From: Christensenellaceae bacterium
GTDB taxonomy: Bacteria > Bacillota > Clostridia > Christensenellales > Aristaeellaceae
Assembly (NCBI GenBank): GCA_012837835.1
Contig: DUQK01000035.1
Coordinates: 1 to 64,000 of the forward strand
Reading direction: 5' to 3'
DNA length: 64,000 bases
The stretch's first letter is position 1, and each line of letters starts with the position of its first letter. The notes under the pieces were generated by a model. It saw only the letters and a program-made list of their open reading frames with translations. It searched no databases and was not told where the DNA came from. Shown here one piece after another: positions 16,924 through 25,802 of this stretch. The translations under genes and the position numbers were made by a program.

Positions 16924-18525
16924 ATGGATACATTACAAAAAGAAGTTGAAAGGCGGCGTGTGTTCGCAATAATAAGCCACCCCGACGCAGGTAAGACTAC
17001 ACTAACCGAAAAGCTTTTGTTATACGGCGGAGCTATAAGAGAAGCGGGCAGCGTTAAGGCGAGAAAAGCGCAAAAGCACGCCACTTCCGACTGGATGGAG
17101 ATTGAAAAACAACGCGGAATTTCTGTTACCTCTTCCGCCATGCAGTTTGACTATTCGGGTTATCATATAAATATACTCGATACCCCTGGGCATCAGGATT
17201 TTTCTGAGGATACTTACCGCGTGCTAGTGGCGGCGGACGCTGCTGTAATGCTTATAGACGGTTCAAGGGGCGTTGAAGCGCAGACTATTAAGCTTTTCAA
17301 GGTGTGCGCTATGCGGGGTATACCTATATTTACATTTGTAAATAAAATGGACAGAGCCTCTAAAGACCCTTTTGAGCTCATGGATGAGCTTGAGGAAGTG
17401 CTCGGTATAAAAGCCTGTGCTATAAACTGGCCCATAGGTGTAGATGGAGATTTTAAGGGCATTTACCACAGAAAAAGCGGTATGGTGCAGCTATATTTTT
17501 CAAAAGACCACGGGGCATCAAAAGCGCAGAAAACGGAGATAGACCTTAAAAGTCAAGCGCTTGGTGGTATGCTTGAAAGCCATTATATTAAGCGTCTTAA
17601 GGATGAAATAGAGCTGCTAGACATAGCAGGCTATCCCTTTGACATAAACGAAGTAAGACATGGCAGGCTCACTCCCATGTATTTCGGTTCTGCGATAACA
17701 AATTTTGGCGTTGAGGCGTTCTTAGATAGCTTCCTATCTCTTACAAGCCCGCCGTCCCACCGCTCATCAAATGCCGGGGATATAAGCCCGCTTAAGGAAG
17801 AGTTTTCAGGTTTCATATTTAAAATACAAGCTAATATGAACCCTGCACATAGGGACAGGCTTGCCTTTATGCGCGTAGTTAGCGGCACGTTCAAAAAGGA
17901 CATGCAGGTTTGGCATATGCGCCTTGATAAACAAATACAGCTTAAAGCTCCGCAGCAATTTTTGGCTGACGAGAGGGAAATAGTAGAAACCGCCTATCCG
18001 GGAGATATTATAGGTCTGTTTGACCCGGGTATATACCTGCTTGGCGATACCCTTATAGAAGGTAAGGATAGGTTTGATTTTCCGCCTATACCCGTATTTG
18101 CTCCTGAGTTTTTCGCAAGAGTGCGCCCATTTGATTCTATGAAACGCAAGCAGTTCATAAAGGGCATGGAACAGCTTAGCGAAGAGGGCGCAATACAGGT
18201 GTTCTTTAGAAACGAAACCGGCTTTGAGGAAACGCTATGCGGTGTAGTAGGCGTACTTCAGTTTGATGTACTTACATACAGGCTTAAAAGCGAATACAAC
18301 GTAGACTTAGTTCTTGAAAACATGCCTTGGAGGTTTATACGCTGGGTTGAAGATAGTGAGCAGGACATTGCAGATTTGCAGCTTACAAGCACATCCGCAA
18401 GAGCTGTAGATAAGGAAGATAACCCGGTGCTGCTATTTCAAAACGAATGGTCTATAAGGCTTGCGCAGGAGAATAATTCAAAGCTTGTATTAAGAGAACT
18501 CCCGCCTCTTAAAGAGGAGTTTTAG
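16924..18525 (+). CDS. prfC: Peptide chain release factor 3
   Basis: 533-aa translational GTPase, normal length for RF3, which removes RF1/RF2 from the ribosome. G1 SHPDAGKTT, switch II DTPGHQDF, G4 NKMDR are all intact near the N-terminus. The KQRGISVTSS and LMDELEEVLG segments are RF3-like rather than EF-G-like. Fifteen bases after the lipid kinase, with an AAGGAG site. Last gene of this run. Confidence 0.93.
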   Translation: MDTLQKEVERRRVFAIISHPDAGKTTLTEKLLLYGGAIREAGSVKARKAQKHATSDWMEIEKQRGISVTSSAMQFDYSGYHINILDTPGHQDFSEDTYRVLVAADAAVMLIDGSRGVEAQTIKLFKVCAMRGIPIFTFVNKMDRASKDPFELMDELEEVLGIKACAINWPIGVDGDFKGIYHRKSGMVQLYFSKDHGASKAQKTEIDLKSQALGGMLESHYIKRLKDEIELLDIAGYPFDINEVRHGRLTPMYFGSAITNFGVEAFLDSFLSLTSPPSHRSSNAGDISPLKEEFSGFIFKIQANMNPAHRDRLAFMRVVSGTFKKDMQVWHMRLDKQIQLKAPQQFLADEREIVETAYPGDIIGLFDPGIYLLGDTLIEGKDRFDFPPIPVFAPEFFARVRPFDSMKRKQFIKGMEQLSEEGAIQVFFRNETGFEETLCGVVGVLQFDVLTYRLKSEYNVDLVLENMPWRFIRWVEDSEQDIADLQLTSTSARAVDKEDNPVLLFQNEWSIRLAQENNSKLVLRELPPLKEEF

Positions 18526-18673
18526 TTGTAAGTTAGAATGCACAAACCATGTGTAAAAGCATATAAATTGAAAGCAATATATTGAGCGTTACCAGCCGCC
18601 CAACTTGTGTTTTAATAGGTAATTTGTTAGTATAAAACTGCAAAGCCATTTGCAATGAACTTGGAGGATAATT

Positions 18674-19135
18674 ATGGATTTAATATTTTTCAGACACGGG
18701 GCTGCACAGCCACATAGAATAAATACGCCTGATGAGCAAAGAAGGCTAGTGGATTCCGGAAGGGTAAAAACTAGACGGGCTGCAAAAAAGCTTAGAAAAA
18801 GACCGCTTAGAAAACCTATTACAATACTCTCAAGCCCTGCAATGCGTGCACTGCAAACGGGGCTTATAATTAAAGAAACGTTGGCAGACTCCGCCTTTGA
18901 TGTGGTAGATGCTATTTACACTGGCAATACTAAAGAGCTTAAAGAAGCTATAAGCGCTTTGCCGCATGGGGGTACTTGTATAATAGTAGGGCATGAGCCG
19001 CTATTAAGCAACTGGGTAGGCGACCTTATAGGCGTAAGTTGCCATATAAGAAAGAGCGGCTATGTAATGCTAAGAAAGCTTGACGATGCTGGCTATAACG
19101 CTGTAGGTCTGCATAGGTCTGAAGCTACTTACTAA
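18674..19135 (+). CDS. sixA: SixA-type phosphohistidine phosphatase
   Basis: 153-aa histidine-phosphatase fold protein. FFRHGAAQPH carries the catalytic RHG histidine; SSPAMRALQTGLII and IIVGHEPLLSNW carry the second arginine and histidine. Length fits SixA, which dephosphorylates phosphohistidine on proteins. TTGGAGG precedes the ATG; a 148-base gap after prfC holds no other gene. A terminator follows. Confidence 0.82.
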   Translation: MDLIFFRHGAAQPHRINTPDEQRRLVDSGRVKTRRAAKKLRKRPLRKPITILSSPAMRALQTGLIIKETLADSAFDVVDAIYTGNTKELKEAISALPHGGTCIIVGHEPLLSNWVGDLIGVSCHIRKSGYVMLRKLDDAGYNAVGLHRSEATY

Positions 19136-19157
19136 AAAACCGCATGCAATAAAAATT

Positions 19158-19179
19158 GCTCCCTTATTTGGGAGCTTTT
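19158..19179 (+). terminator. Terminator after sixA
   Basis: GCTCCC-TTATTT-GGGAGC followed by TTTT. Its right arm is the start of the left copy of the island direct repeat. Confidence 0.8.
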
Positions 19180-19234
19180 GTATATTACCATATTTTATTG
19201 TGTGCTTAGCGTTTAATAAGCCTTCAAATAAAAG
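19170..19234. repeat. Left copy of imperfect direct repeat bounding the island
   Basis: 65 bases matching 29969-30033 at 53 positions without gaps, including TATATTA, TATTTTATTGTG and TAAAAG blocks. The likeness extends left into the terminator stem with one gap. Lies directly after sixA. Confidence 0.75.
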
Positions 19235-19278
19235 GATACTGTCAAGTCATGTTCGCAACTTTCAACCCCGCTCATAAA

Positions 19279-19422
19279 TCATGATGCCTGTTTATCTAGT
19301 GATTTGAAGGAATTCTCGCTCAGATATGCCTTGGTTACTGACCAGTTTTCAGAGTATTCTATCAAGTGCATATTTCCAAGCCCCGATTCTAATCTAAGAC
19401 TAGTAACAATACACTTGATATA
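19279..19422 (-). other. Stop-free remnant in frame with kdgK 3' end
   Basis: The rest of this 188-base gap after the repeat holds, on the minus strand, 47 codons without a stop, continuing the kdgK frame straight after its TAA and ending at TGA 19281-19279. It contains GNMHLIEYSENWSVTKAYL and has ordinary amino-acid composition. It has no start site of its own. It may be the C-terminal scrap of an inserted gene (for example a transposase) or chance. I do not recognise it. Confidence 0.3.
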
Positions 19423-20445
19423 TTATCTCTGTACTCGCCCTGATACATTTCCACCCGCTAATAATAGCACATCATCAACTGTTACTTGGTTGAAGTCAAA
19501 TTCGATAGTCTGTTTTAAGCAAGATGAAGCGACAGCAAATTCTATTGCATCTTGGGGTTCAAAATCATTAATTAATGCATGTATTAGTCCACCTCCAAAA
19601 CTGTCTCCACCACCAAAGCGATCAACCATTCTAATCAAGTACTCTTGTGAAAAGTAAGGTCTATCATTAATGAACAACATCCCAGCCCAAGTATTGTCAC
19701 TCGCACTTATTGAGCCTCGTAGCGTGATTCCAATAACTTTACAACCAAAGCGTTGATTCAACTGTTCAGCGACACTGATGTAGCCATCGTGATTTAGAGT
19801 ACCTGCTTCAATATCAGTTTCAGAAGCTTCTATACCAAAATAATCCTTAGCATCTTCTTCATTTCCTATCAAGACATCAACATAAGGCATCAAAGTATTC
19901 ATAACTTTACTTGCCTGTTCACGTGACCACAATTTCGCCCTATAATTCAAATCGCAACTTACTGTGATTCCTTTCGTACGACATTTTTTTATAGCATCTA
20001 GACATATTTGTGGTAGGTCGCCACCAAGCGCAGGTGTGATACCTGTAAAGTGAAACCATTCAATATTTTTCAAAATATCGTTCCAGTTAAATTCTTCTCT
20101 TTTCGCGAGAGCAATAGCTGAGCCGGCTCGATCATATATTACTTTACTAGGACGTTGGGAAGCTCCTTTTTCAACAAAATAGATTCCTAATCTGTCGCCT
20201 CCCCGCAAGATCTTATTTGTGACAACGCCAAATTTCCTTAATGCATTAATTGCACATTGACCAATTTCATTTGCTGGTACCTTAGTGATATATTCAACAT
20301 GATTTCCGAAATTTGCTAAAGAAACGGCTACATTAGCTTCTCCTCCTGCATATGTAGCTTCAAAGCGTTCCGACTGTACAAATTTCAAATAGCCTTCGGG
20401 ATTAAGGCGTAACATAATCTCTCCAAAAGTAACAATCTTATTCAT
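19423..20445 (-). CDS. kdgK: 2-keto-3-deoxygluconate kinase (PfkB family)
   Basis: 340-aa ribokinase-family sugar kinase. Seen: TFGEIMLRLNPEG at the start, YAGGEANVAVSLANFG, and the ATP/anion-hole motif DRFGGGDSFGGGLIHAL with catalytic Asp, in the GGGD form usual for KDG kinases rather than GAGD. It would make KDPG, the substrate of the aldolase encoded just upstream; the ATG overlaps the aldolase stop by four bases. Last gene of the leftward island operon. Confidence 0.87.
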   Translation of the reverse strand: MNKIVTFGEIMLRLNPEGYLKFVQSERFEATYAGGEANVAVSLANFGNHVEYITKVPANEIGQCAINALRKFGVVTNKILRGGDRLGIYFVEKGASQRPSKVIYDRAGSAIALAKREEFNWNDILKNIEWFHFTGITPALGGDLPQICLDAIKKCRTKGITVSCDLNYRAKLWSREQASKVMNTLMPYVDVLIGNEEDAKDYFGIEASETDIEAGTLNHDGYISVAEQLNQRFGCKVIGITLRGSISASDNTWAGMLFINDRPYFSQEYLIRMVDRFGGGDSFGGGLIHALINDFEPQDAIEFAVASSCLKQTIEFDFNQVTVDDVLLLAGGNVSGRVQR

Positions 20446-21089
20446 ATATTATCTACTGCCTTCCGATATTCTTGAGCTAGGGAAGTAATTTTGTTAAACT
20501 CTCCTGATATAATCCAGTCCTTATTAACTAAATTTCCACCCAGCCCAATTCCGCAACATCCTGCTGTTATAAAATCCGAGGCGTTTTTCACATTAACACC
20601 ACCAACTGCTATTAATCCAATGTGTGGAAAGGGAGCCTTAACAGCTTTTATGTATTCGGGTTTCATAATTCCTGCAGGAAACAATTTAATAATGTTCGCA
20701 CCTGCTTCATGTGCGACTTCTATTTCTGTAGGTGTTAATGCACCTGGAAGGACAAACAATCCAAATTTTTTAGCTTTTTTAATCAATTTTATGTTTACAT
20801 TGGGAGAAACAATAAATTTTGCGCCTGCATTTTTAGCCAACTCCAGTTGCTTCATATTGAGTACAGTTCCTGCACCTATCAGCATTTTCCCCTTCATGTT
20901 TTCAGCAATAATCTCAATTGCAGTGGCGGTATTTATCCAATTTGAAGGATCATCTGAATTGAATGCTATCTCTATTATATCAATCCCTCCAATATATAGA
21001 GCATTAGCTAGTTTCAAAATATAATCATTTGGAATATTTCGGACGATAGCAACTATTTTTCGATCTCTGATCCATCTCACAGTGTCCAT
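20442..21089 (-). CDS. eda: KDPG/KHG aldolase
   Basis: 215-aa class I aldolase that splits 2-keto-3-deoxy-6-phosphogluconate into pyruvate and glyceraldehyde 3-phosphate. Schiff-base lysine is Lys135 in ANIIKLFPAG; the catalytic acid is Glu40 in IIEIAF; IGAGTVL and GLIAVGGV are family phosphate/strand motifs. Starts MDTVRWIRDRKIVAIVR with an AGGGAGG site. A 121-base gap separates it from the RidA-family gene, in which I see no clear terminator. Coupled to kdgK. Confidence 0.88.
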   Translation of the reverse strand: MDTVRWIRDRKIVAIVRNIPNDYILKLANALYIGGIDIIEIAFNSDDPSNWINTATAIEIIAENMKGKMLIGAGTVLNMKQLELAKNAGAKFIVSPNVNIKLIKKAKKFGLFVLPGALTPTEIEVAHEAGANIIKLFPAGIMKPEYIKAVKAPFPHIGLIAVGGVNVKNASDFITAGCCGIGLGGNLVNKDWIISGEFNKITSLAQEYRKAVDNI

Positions 21090-21210
21090 ATTAAAGACCT
21101 CCCTACCTATATTTTAGCTAATATGCTTTTTGCAATAACAACAAAAACCTCGGATATTTGTGTAAACAAACAAATATATTGGAGTTATGAATTTGTTGAT
21201 TATATTTATG

Positions 21211-21675
21211 TTAATTCGATATTTCAACAATCATATCGACTTCAACAGGTGTTCCGAATGGTAGTTCATTACATGACACTGCAGTCCTTGCATGTTTTCC
21301 GTTTTCGCCAAAAATAAGTTCCATCAACTCCGAAAAACCATTTATTACCAAAGGCTGCTTATCAAAGCCTGGAGCACTATTTACAAAACCTTGTACTTTA
21401 ACTATTCTCTTAATGCGATCTAAGTCTCCTAAAGTCTCCTTCAAAACACAAAGTGCATTCAACGCGCAAATTTTCGCTCCTTCCTGTGCTTGTTCTAAGG
21501 TTATTTCTTTACCCACATGTCCTTTCATTATTTCTTTGCCATTCCTGGTAACTCCTTGACCGGAAACAAACACGAGATTACCAACTCTTACCGTTGGAAC
21601 ATATGCTGCTTTTGGAGCTACAAAGGGGGGAAGTTTCAATCCAAGTTCTTCCATTCTTTTTTCAATAATTGACAT
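21211..21675 (-). CDS. RidA/YjgF-family protein, non-archetypal
   Basis: 154-aa member of the YjgF/YER057c/UK114 family, longer than RidA itself (about 128). VGNLVFVSGQG and the C-terminal ARTAVSCNELPFGTPVEVD are seen. In true RidA the residue before LP is the catalytic arginine; here it is Glu137, so it belongs to another Rid subfamily and imine hydrolysis is not assured. AGGAGG precedes the ATG. It overlaps the amidohydrolase gene by 14 bases. Confidence 0.8.
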   Translation of the reverse strand: MSIIEKRMEELGLKLPPFVAPKAAYVPTVRVGNLVFVSGQGVTRNGKEIMKGHVGKEITLEQAQEGAKICALNALCVLKETLGDLDRIKRIVKVQGFVNSAPGFDKQPLVINGFSELMELIFGENGKHARTAVSCNELPFGTPVEVDMIVEISN

Positions 21676-22882
21676 TACATACCTCCTGTGTTTCTTTTAC
21701 AATAGGGATTCCATCACGCCATACATTGGTTATGTTGTATAATGCATTAATTTGTTTTTTTAAGGGACCACAAACAGCGATAATATCTGCTGCATAGCCT
21801 TCTTTTATATATCCGATTTCATCATCCATGTTTAACGCTTTCGCAGCAAGTGAGGTTGATGCCATTAACACTTTATCAGATTCAAGACCGTGTTCAGACA
21901 GCATAATCAATTGTTGAACTAAATTTCCATGAGGATTATAAGGAGTTCCAGAGTCTGTTCCCCCTAATGCCGGAACACCCGCTTGTATTAGTCTACGTAC
22001 ACTATCTTGTTCTCTGCTTATATGTGCATGTATTTTTTCGGATATAAAAGCAGGTAGCTTATCAGAATGATCCAGTTCTCTTTGTGACGCTAATAAGGTT
22101 GATGTAAACATTGCATTATTCTTAATAAACAAATCTATACATTCATCATCAATGTAAGATGCATGTTCAATTGAACTCACTCCTGCTTGAAGTGCTAATT
22201 TTATTCCTTTAGTCCCATGTGCATGAGCTACTACAGAAATACCATTATCTTTTGCTATATCAACAACCGTTTTTATTTCTTCAAAATTCATTTGTGTTGA
22301 ATCAGTTTTCGTTCCTTTTGATATTACTCCACCTGTTGAAATGATTTTTAAAAAACTAGCTCCTTTTTTTACCATTTGTCTTGCTGCTTTAAGAAATTCG
22401 TTTGCACCATCGCATTCATACCCAATAAATGCCCCATGTCCACCAGTTATACACAGAGCCTGTCCACAGGCGGCCACTTTTGGAGATTTAGTTAACAATC
22501 CTAGTTTGATTGCATTACCTAGTTCAATTGCCATATTACCCTGACATCCACAGTCTCTAACAAAAGTAATACCTTGTAGAATTTGTTTCTTTGCATTATT
22601 GATGGTACGAATCATAGCAGTAGATGGATCGTCTGATAGTGTGTTATTAATTGATTCAGCACTGCCATCCATAGTTAAATGAACATGCATATCAATAAGA
22701 CCTGGAATTAACGTACAATCAGGTATGTTTATAATTTCCCATTTACCTTCGGGCAACATAGATTTGGGGCCAACAAATGAGATTTTGTTACCAACAATGC
22801 AAACTGCAATTCCATTTTTATATGACAACCAATGAGTACCATCAAATACTTCATTTGGAAATATAGCAATACGTTTATTCAT
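21662..22882 (-). CDS. Metal-dependent amidohydrolase
   Basis: 406-aa TIM-barrel amidohydrolase of the imidazolonepropionase/Xaa-dipeptidase-like branch. Metal site complete: His66 and His68 in DMHVH, bridging Lys179 in FLKIISTGG, His220 in VVAHAHG, His240 in IEHAS and Asp310 in ALGGTDSG. It would cleave an amide or ring C-N bond; in this operon an N-acyl group of a sugar acid is a possible substrate, but the family also holds dipeptidases and deaminases. Lies between the PLP enzyme (5-base gap) and the RidA-family gene (overlap). Confidence 0.85.
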   Translation of the reverse strand: MNKRIAIFPNEVFDGTHWLSYKNGIAVCIVGNKISFVGPKSMLPEGKWEIINIPDCTLIPGLIDMHVHLTMDGSAESINNTLSDDPSTAMIRTINNAKKQILQGITFVRDCGCQGNMAIELGNAIKLGLLTKSPKVAACGQALCITGGHGAFIGYECDGANEFLKAARQMVKKGASFLKIISTGGVISKGTKTDSTQMNFEEIKTVVDIAKDNGISVVAHAHGTKGIKLALQAGVSSIEHASYIDDECIDLFIKNNAMFTSTLLASQRELDHSDKLPAFISEKIHAHISREQDSVRRLIQAGVPALGGTDSGTPYNPHGNLVQQLIMLSEHGLESDKVLMASTSLAAKALNMDDEIGYIKEGYAADIIAVCGPLKKQINALYNITNVWRDGIPIVKETQEVCNVNY

Positions 22883-22887
22883 ACTCC

Positions 22888-24024
22888 CTAACCTTTCATA
22901 GATACAAATTCTGATAATAGTTCCAAAAACTCATATGATTCTGCTTCTGAGTTGTAAAAGAATGGTGATATCCTAATACCATTATGTCTAAGTGAACAAG
23001 CTACTTTCGATTTGAGAAGTTTTAGATGTATTTTATCTGCATTTGCCAGAGAAATGGTTATTATTGCTCCTTGATGAGCGCTATCAAAATCTCCAACAAG
23101 TTCAACATTATTAATAGAATTAATTCCTTGCTTATAAATTTTGACTATGTTTTCCGTCATGTTTGATATTTGTGATGTTCCTATACTTACGTGAAAATCA
23201 ACAGCGGCATCAAGGGCTAATATTGAGCTGAAATTTGGATTTCCCAACTCGAATTTCCTCGCTTCCCTTGGATAATCTAGAGGATAGTAATAAAACTCAT
23301 TTCTATTAACTCTTCCACTCCATCCTAAAAAAACTTGTTGAACGCTGTCAATAATTCTATCTGAACAGTAGAATACTGCTAGACCATCGCTTCCCATTAA
23401 CCATTTATATGTTGAACTAGCCAGAAAATCAATATGACTTTGTTTCACATCAATGGGAAAGACACCTAATGACTGTGTGGCATCAACACAAAATAAAATT
23501 TTCTTTTTATCACAAAAATCTCCGATAACATCTAAATCACAACGAAAACCGTTTTCTGCTTGGACATGACTAACTGATAAAGCTCTTGTATTATTATCGA
23601 CAACTTGTTTAATCTGTTCTAGATGAATCTTACCATTGTTTGGTTCTATAAATCGTATCTGAACTCCATTTTTCTTACAAGCTAACCAAGGATAAATGTT
23701 TGAAGGAAAATCATGATTGATTAGTACAATATTATCTCCTTCTTTCCAAGGGTATCCTCTAGCAATTATATTCATAGCTGAAGTAGTTGAACTTGCATAA
23801 CCAATTTCATTTTGACTTGCATTAATAAGTTTTCCTAGTTTTAGTCGTAAAGAATCTACTTTTTGCCACCAATTTTTATAATCACTTCCATATTTGACAC
23901 AAAAATCAATATACTCTTTTTGGCTTTCTGTTACGGGTATGCAAACAGGACACCTAGAGGCGTTATCAAGATAAATCATATGGTCAGTAACAGGAAATTG
24001 TTGACGAATCATATTTAAATTCAT
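22888..24024 (-). CDS. Class V PLP-dependent enzyme
   Basis: 378-aa fold-type I enzyme of the cysteine desulfurase/isopenicillin-N-epimerase branch. The PLP pocket is intact: ASSTTSAMN (phosphate), VSHVQAENG, Asp181 in CVDATQSLG and Schiff-base Lys207 in SSTYKWL. No cysteine-persulfide loop typical of NifS is evident, so it is more likely an aminotransferase, lyase or epimerase on a small amino acid. In this operon it could remove the amino group of a 2-amino sugar acid. One base separates it from the Gfo/Idh/MocA gene. Confidence 0.82.
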   Translation of the reverse strand: MNLNMIRQQFPVTDHMIYLDNASRCPVCIPVTESQKEYIDFCVKYGSDYKNWWQKVDSLRLKLGKLINASQNEIGYASSTTSAMNIIARGYPWKEGDNIVLINHDFPSNIYPWLACKKNGVQIRFIEPNNGKIHLEQIKQVVDNNTRALSVSHVQAENGFRCDLDVIGDFCDKKKILFCVDATQSLGVFPIDVKQSHIDFLASSTYKWLMGSDGLAVFYCSDRIIDSVQQVFLGWSGRVNRNEFYYYPLDYPREARKFELGNPNFSSILALDAAVDFHVSIGTSQISNMTENIVKIYKQGINSINNVELVGDFDSAHQGAIITISLANADKIHLKLLKSKVACSLRHNGIRISPFFYNSEAESYEFLELLSEFVSMKG

Positions 24025-24025
24025 A

Positions 24026-25018
24026 TTATGTTGCCTCGCTATAAAGTAATGGTCTTTTTTCTTCAGCAGAGCGAATTAGAAGCTGAGCTATTCTTATACC
24101 AACAATTGCCTCGTCAATTGTTACAATATTCGGCATAGTTTTAGATTCAACACAACGAATAAAATAGTTTAGCTCATTTCTCAGGGCACCCACCCATTCA
24201 TCATTAATTCTTTCAAAGAAAGATGGATCAGGATAATATCTACCTTTTGCCTTGTCAATCCAAATACTGTCAGAAGGATAATTGATATGAACTATCTCTT
24301 CTGTCGTTGCTATCTCCATGTAGGATTCGACATATTTCCCAGAAGTTGGTAACACCCATAAAGTTTCAAGAGTTGCAATACTGTTGTCTTCAAACTGAAT
24401 CATACCCCAGAAAACATCAGGATTAATTAATTCAGGATCAGTTTTATTTTGCATTCCGAATATTTGCTTTGGCTTACACGAACTATAAGAAATGATTAAA
24501 TCAATATCATGGCTTAGAGCCATAAATACTGGATGTGTTCTGTTGTGAAGTGCCAAACGTTCCCTTGGAATGTTTCTCCTAGCAAAATAGGAAACAGGCT
24601 TGAGTTGATTATCATTGATATACGAACGAGCGCGTGCAAAACTGTTAATAAAACGGCATGTATGTCCTGGCATTACAATTAGACCTGTTTCACGTGCCTT
24701 CTGAGCAATCATCTCTACTTGTTTAACATTAGTTGATACTGGTTTTTCAACCAAGACATGCTTTCCATGTTCTAAAGCAGCAATTGTGTGTTCAAAATGA
24801 ACGCTTTCTGGAGTAAGAACACCAATGGCTTCCACGGTTGGATCCTTTAATAAATCGTTATAATTATTTGTGATTTGGCAGTTATATTTATCTGCATAAC
24901 CACATATTTTTTCTGGATTTCGCACACATATCCAAGCGATTTCTACATTTTTAATTTGATTATAAACCTCTAGGTGCAGAACACCAAAGTCTCCTGCCCC
25001 AATAACTCCAATTTTCAT
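24026..25018 (-). CDS. Gfo/Idh/MocA-family oxidoreductase
   Basis: 330-aa NAD(P)-dependent sugar dehydrogenase. Rossmann motif GVIGAGDFGVLHL at the start, the EKPVS motif at about residue 92 and the conserved HDIDL at about 167 are seen. The family oxidises a ring carbon of sugars or inositols, in some members the C1 of an aldose to a lactone. AGGAGA site before the ATG. Next to a lactonase-like gene, which fits C1 oxidation. Confidence 0.83.
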   Translation of the reverse strand: MKIGVIGAGDFGVLHLEVYNQIKNVEIAWICVRNPEKICGYADKYNCQITNNYNDLLKDPTVEAIGVLTPESVHFEHTIAALEHGKHVLVEKPVSTNVKQVEMIAQKARETGLIVMPGHTCRFINSFARARSYINDNQLKPVSYFARRNIPRERLALHNRTHPVFMALSHDIDLIISYSSCKPKQIFGMQNKTDPELINPDVFWGMIQFEDNSIATLETLWVLPTSGKYVESYMEIATTEEIVHINYPSDSIWIDKAKGRYYPDPSFFERINDEWVGALRNELNYFIRCVESKTMPNIVTIDEAIVGIRIAQLLIRSAEEKRPLLYSEAT

Positions 25019-25030
25019 TTTACTTTTCTC

Positions 25031-25786
25031 CTATTGAAATTGTTTTGGAGCATGGATCAGAGAGCTCCATTGTTCTTGGTCATGTGATAGCAAAAGCTGT
25101 GCCTGATATTTTCTTGATAATGATTGTAGTTTTCTTATGCTTGCATAAAAATCAACCGGATTATCAGCAGTAATAGGCGCATTGTCACTCATAGATTCTC
25201 TGAGGGATACAGCATCTCCAGCAATAATAACCTTCTTTTCACCAAGATCAATTAGAATTGATTGATGATAAGGTACATGCCCTGGTGTCAAAATTAAGGA
25301 TATTTTAGGCAAAAACTCCACATCACCGTCAACAAATAGCCACTTTGTCCCTTCAAGAAGAAAATCTCTTTTAGGACAATTACTTTTAGGACTTGTTGCC
25401 CAATTATAATGGTGTTTTTGTACGACAAAACGTGCGTTAGGGAAAAACAGATTTCCACCACAATGATCAAAATGCAAATGAGTGTTTATTACATATTTAA
25501 TACTATTCGGGCTAACCCCACACGCCTTTACACATTCTAACGCTGTGTTTCTTTCATTCATTACTGGAACGATTTTTCCATGCAAATCAGTACCTATGAA
25601 TGTAGCATTAGGATCTTTAATATGGATAGGATTCATCCCAGTATCAATCAGTACATATTCCTTGCCAGTATCTAACAATGCTCCCCAAATAGGGGTTGGC
25701 ACAACTTTACCTATATCTTGACCTAAAGTCAAAACAATCCCCTTATCAACGTTTGTATAACCATAATCTAATAAATACATTTTCAT
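25031..25786 (-). CDS. MBL-fold lactonase-like hydrolase
   Basis: 251-aa metallo-beta-lactamase-fold protein of the N-acyl-homoserine-lactonase-like group. Zinc motif His103-x-His105-x-Asp107-His108 in NTHLHFDHCGG, then TPGHVPYHQS and IIAGDAVSL. The start at 25786 (MKMYLLDYGY) follows a run of eight G that acts as the ribosome binding site; a longer frame overlaps the permease and is rejected. In this operon opening of a sugar lactone is more likely than quorum quenching. Confidence 0.82.
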   Translation of the reverse strand: MKMYLLDYGYTNVDKGIVLTLGQDIGKVVPTPIWGALLDTGKEYVLIDTGMNPIHIKDPNATFIGTDLHGKIVPVMNERNTALECVKACGVSPNSIKYVINTHLHFDHCGGNLFFPNARFVVQKHHYNWATSPKSNCPKRDFLLEGTKWLFVDGDVEFLPKISLILTPGHVPYHQSILIDLGEKKVIIAGDAVSLRESMSDNAPITADNPVDFYASIRKLQSLSRKYQAQLLLSHDQEQWSSLIHAPKQFQ

Positions 25787-25802
25787 TATAACCCCCCCCT
25801 TT

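Noticed and set aside
25031..25786. MBL lactonase as a quorum-quenching enzyme linked to the lsr locus
   Set aside because: It is 17 kb away inside a sugar operon, AI-2 is not a homoserine lactone, and its neighbours suggest a sugar lactone.
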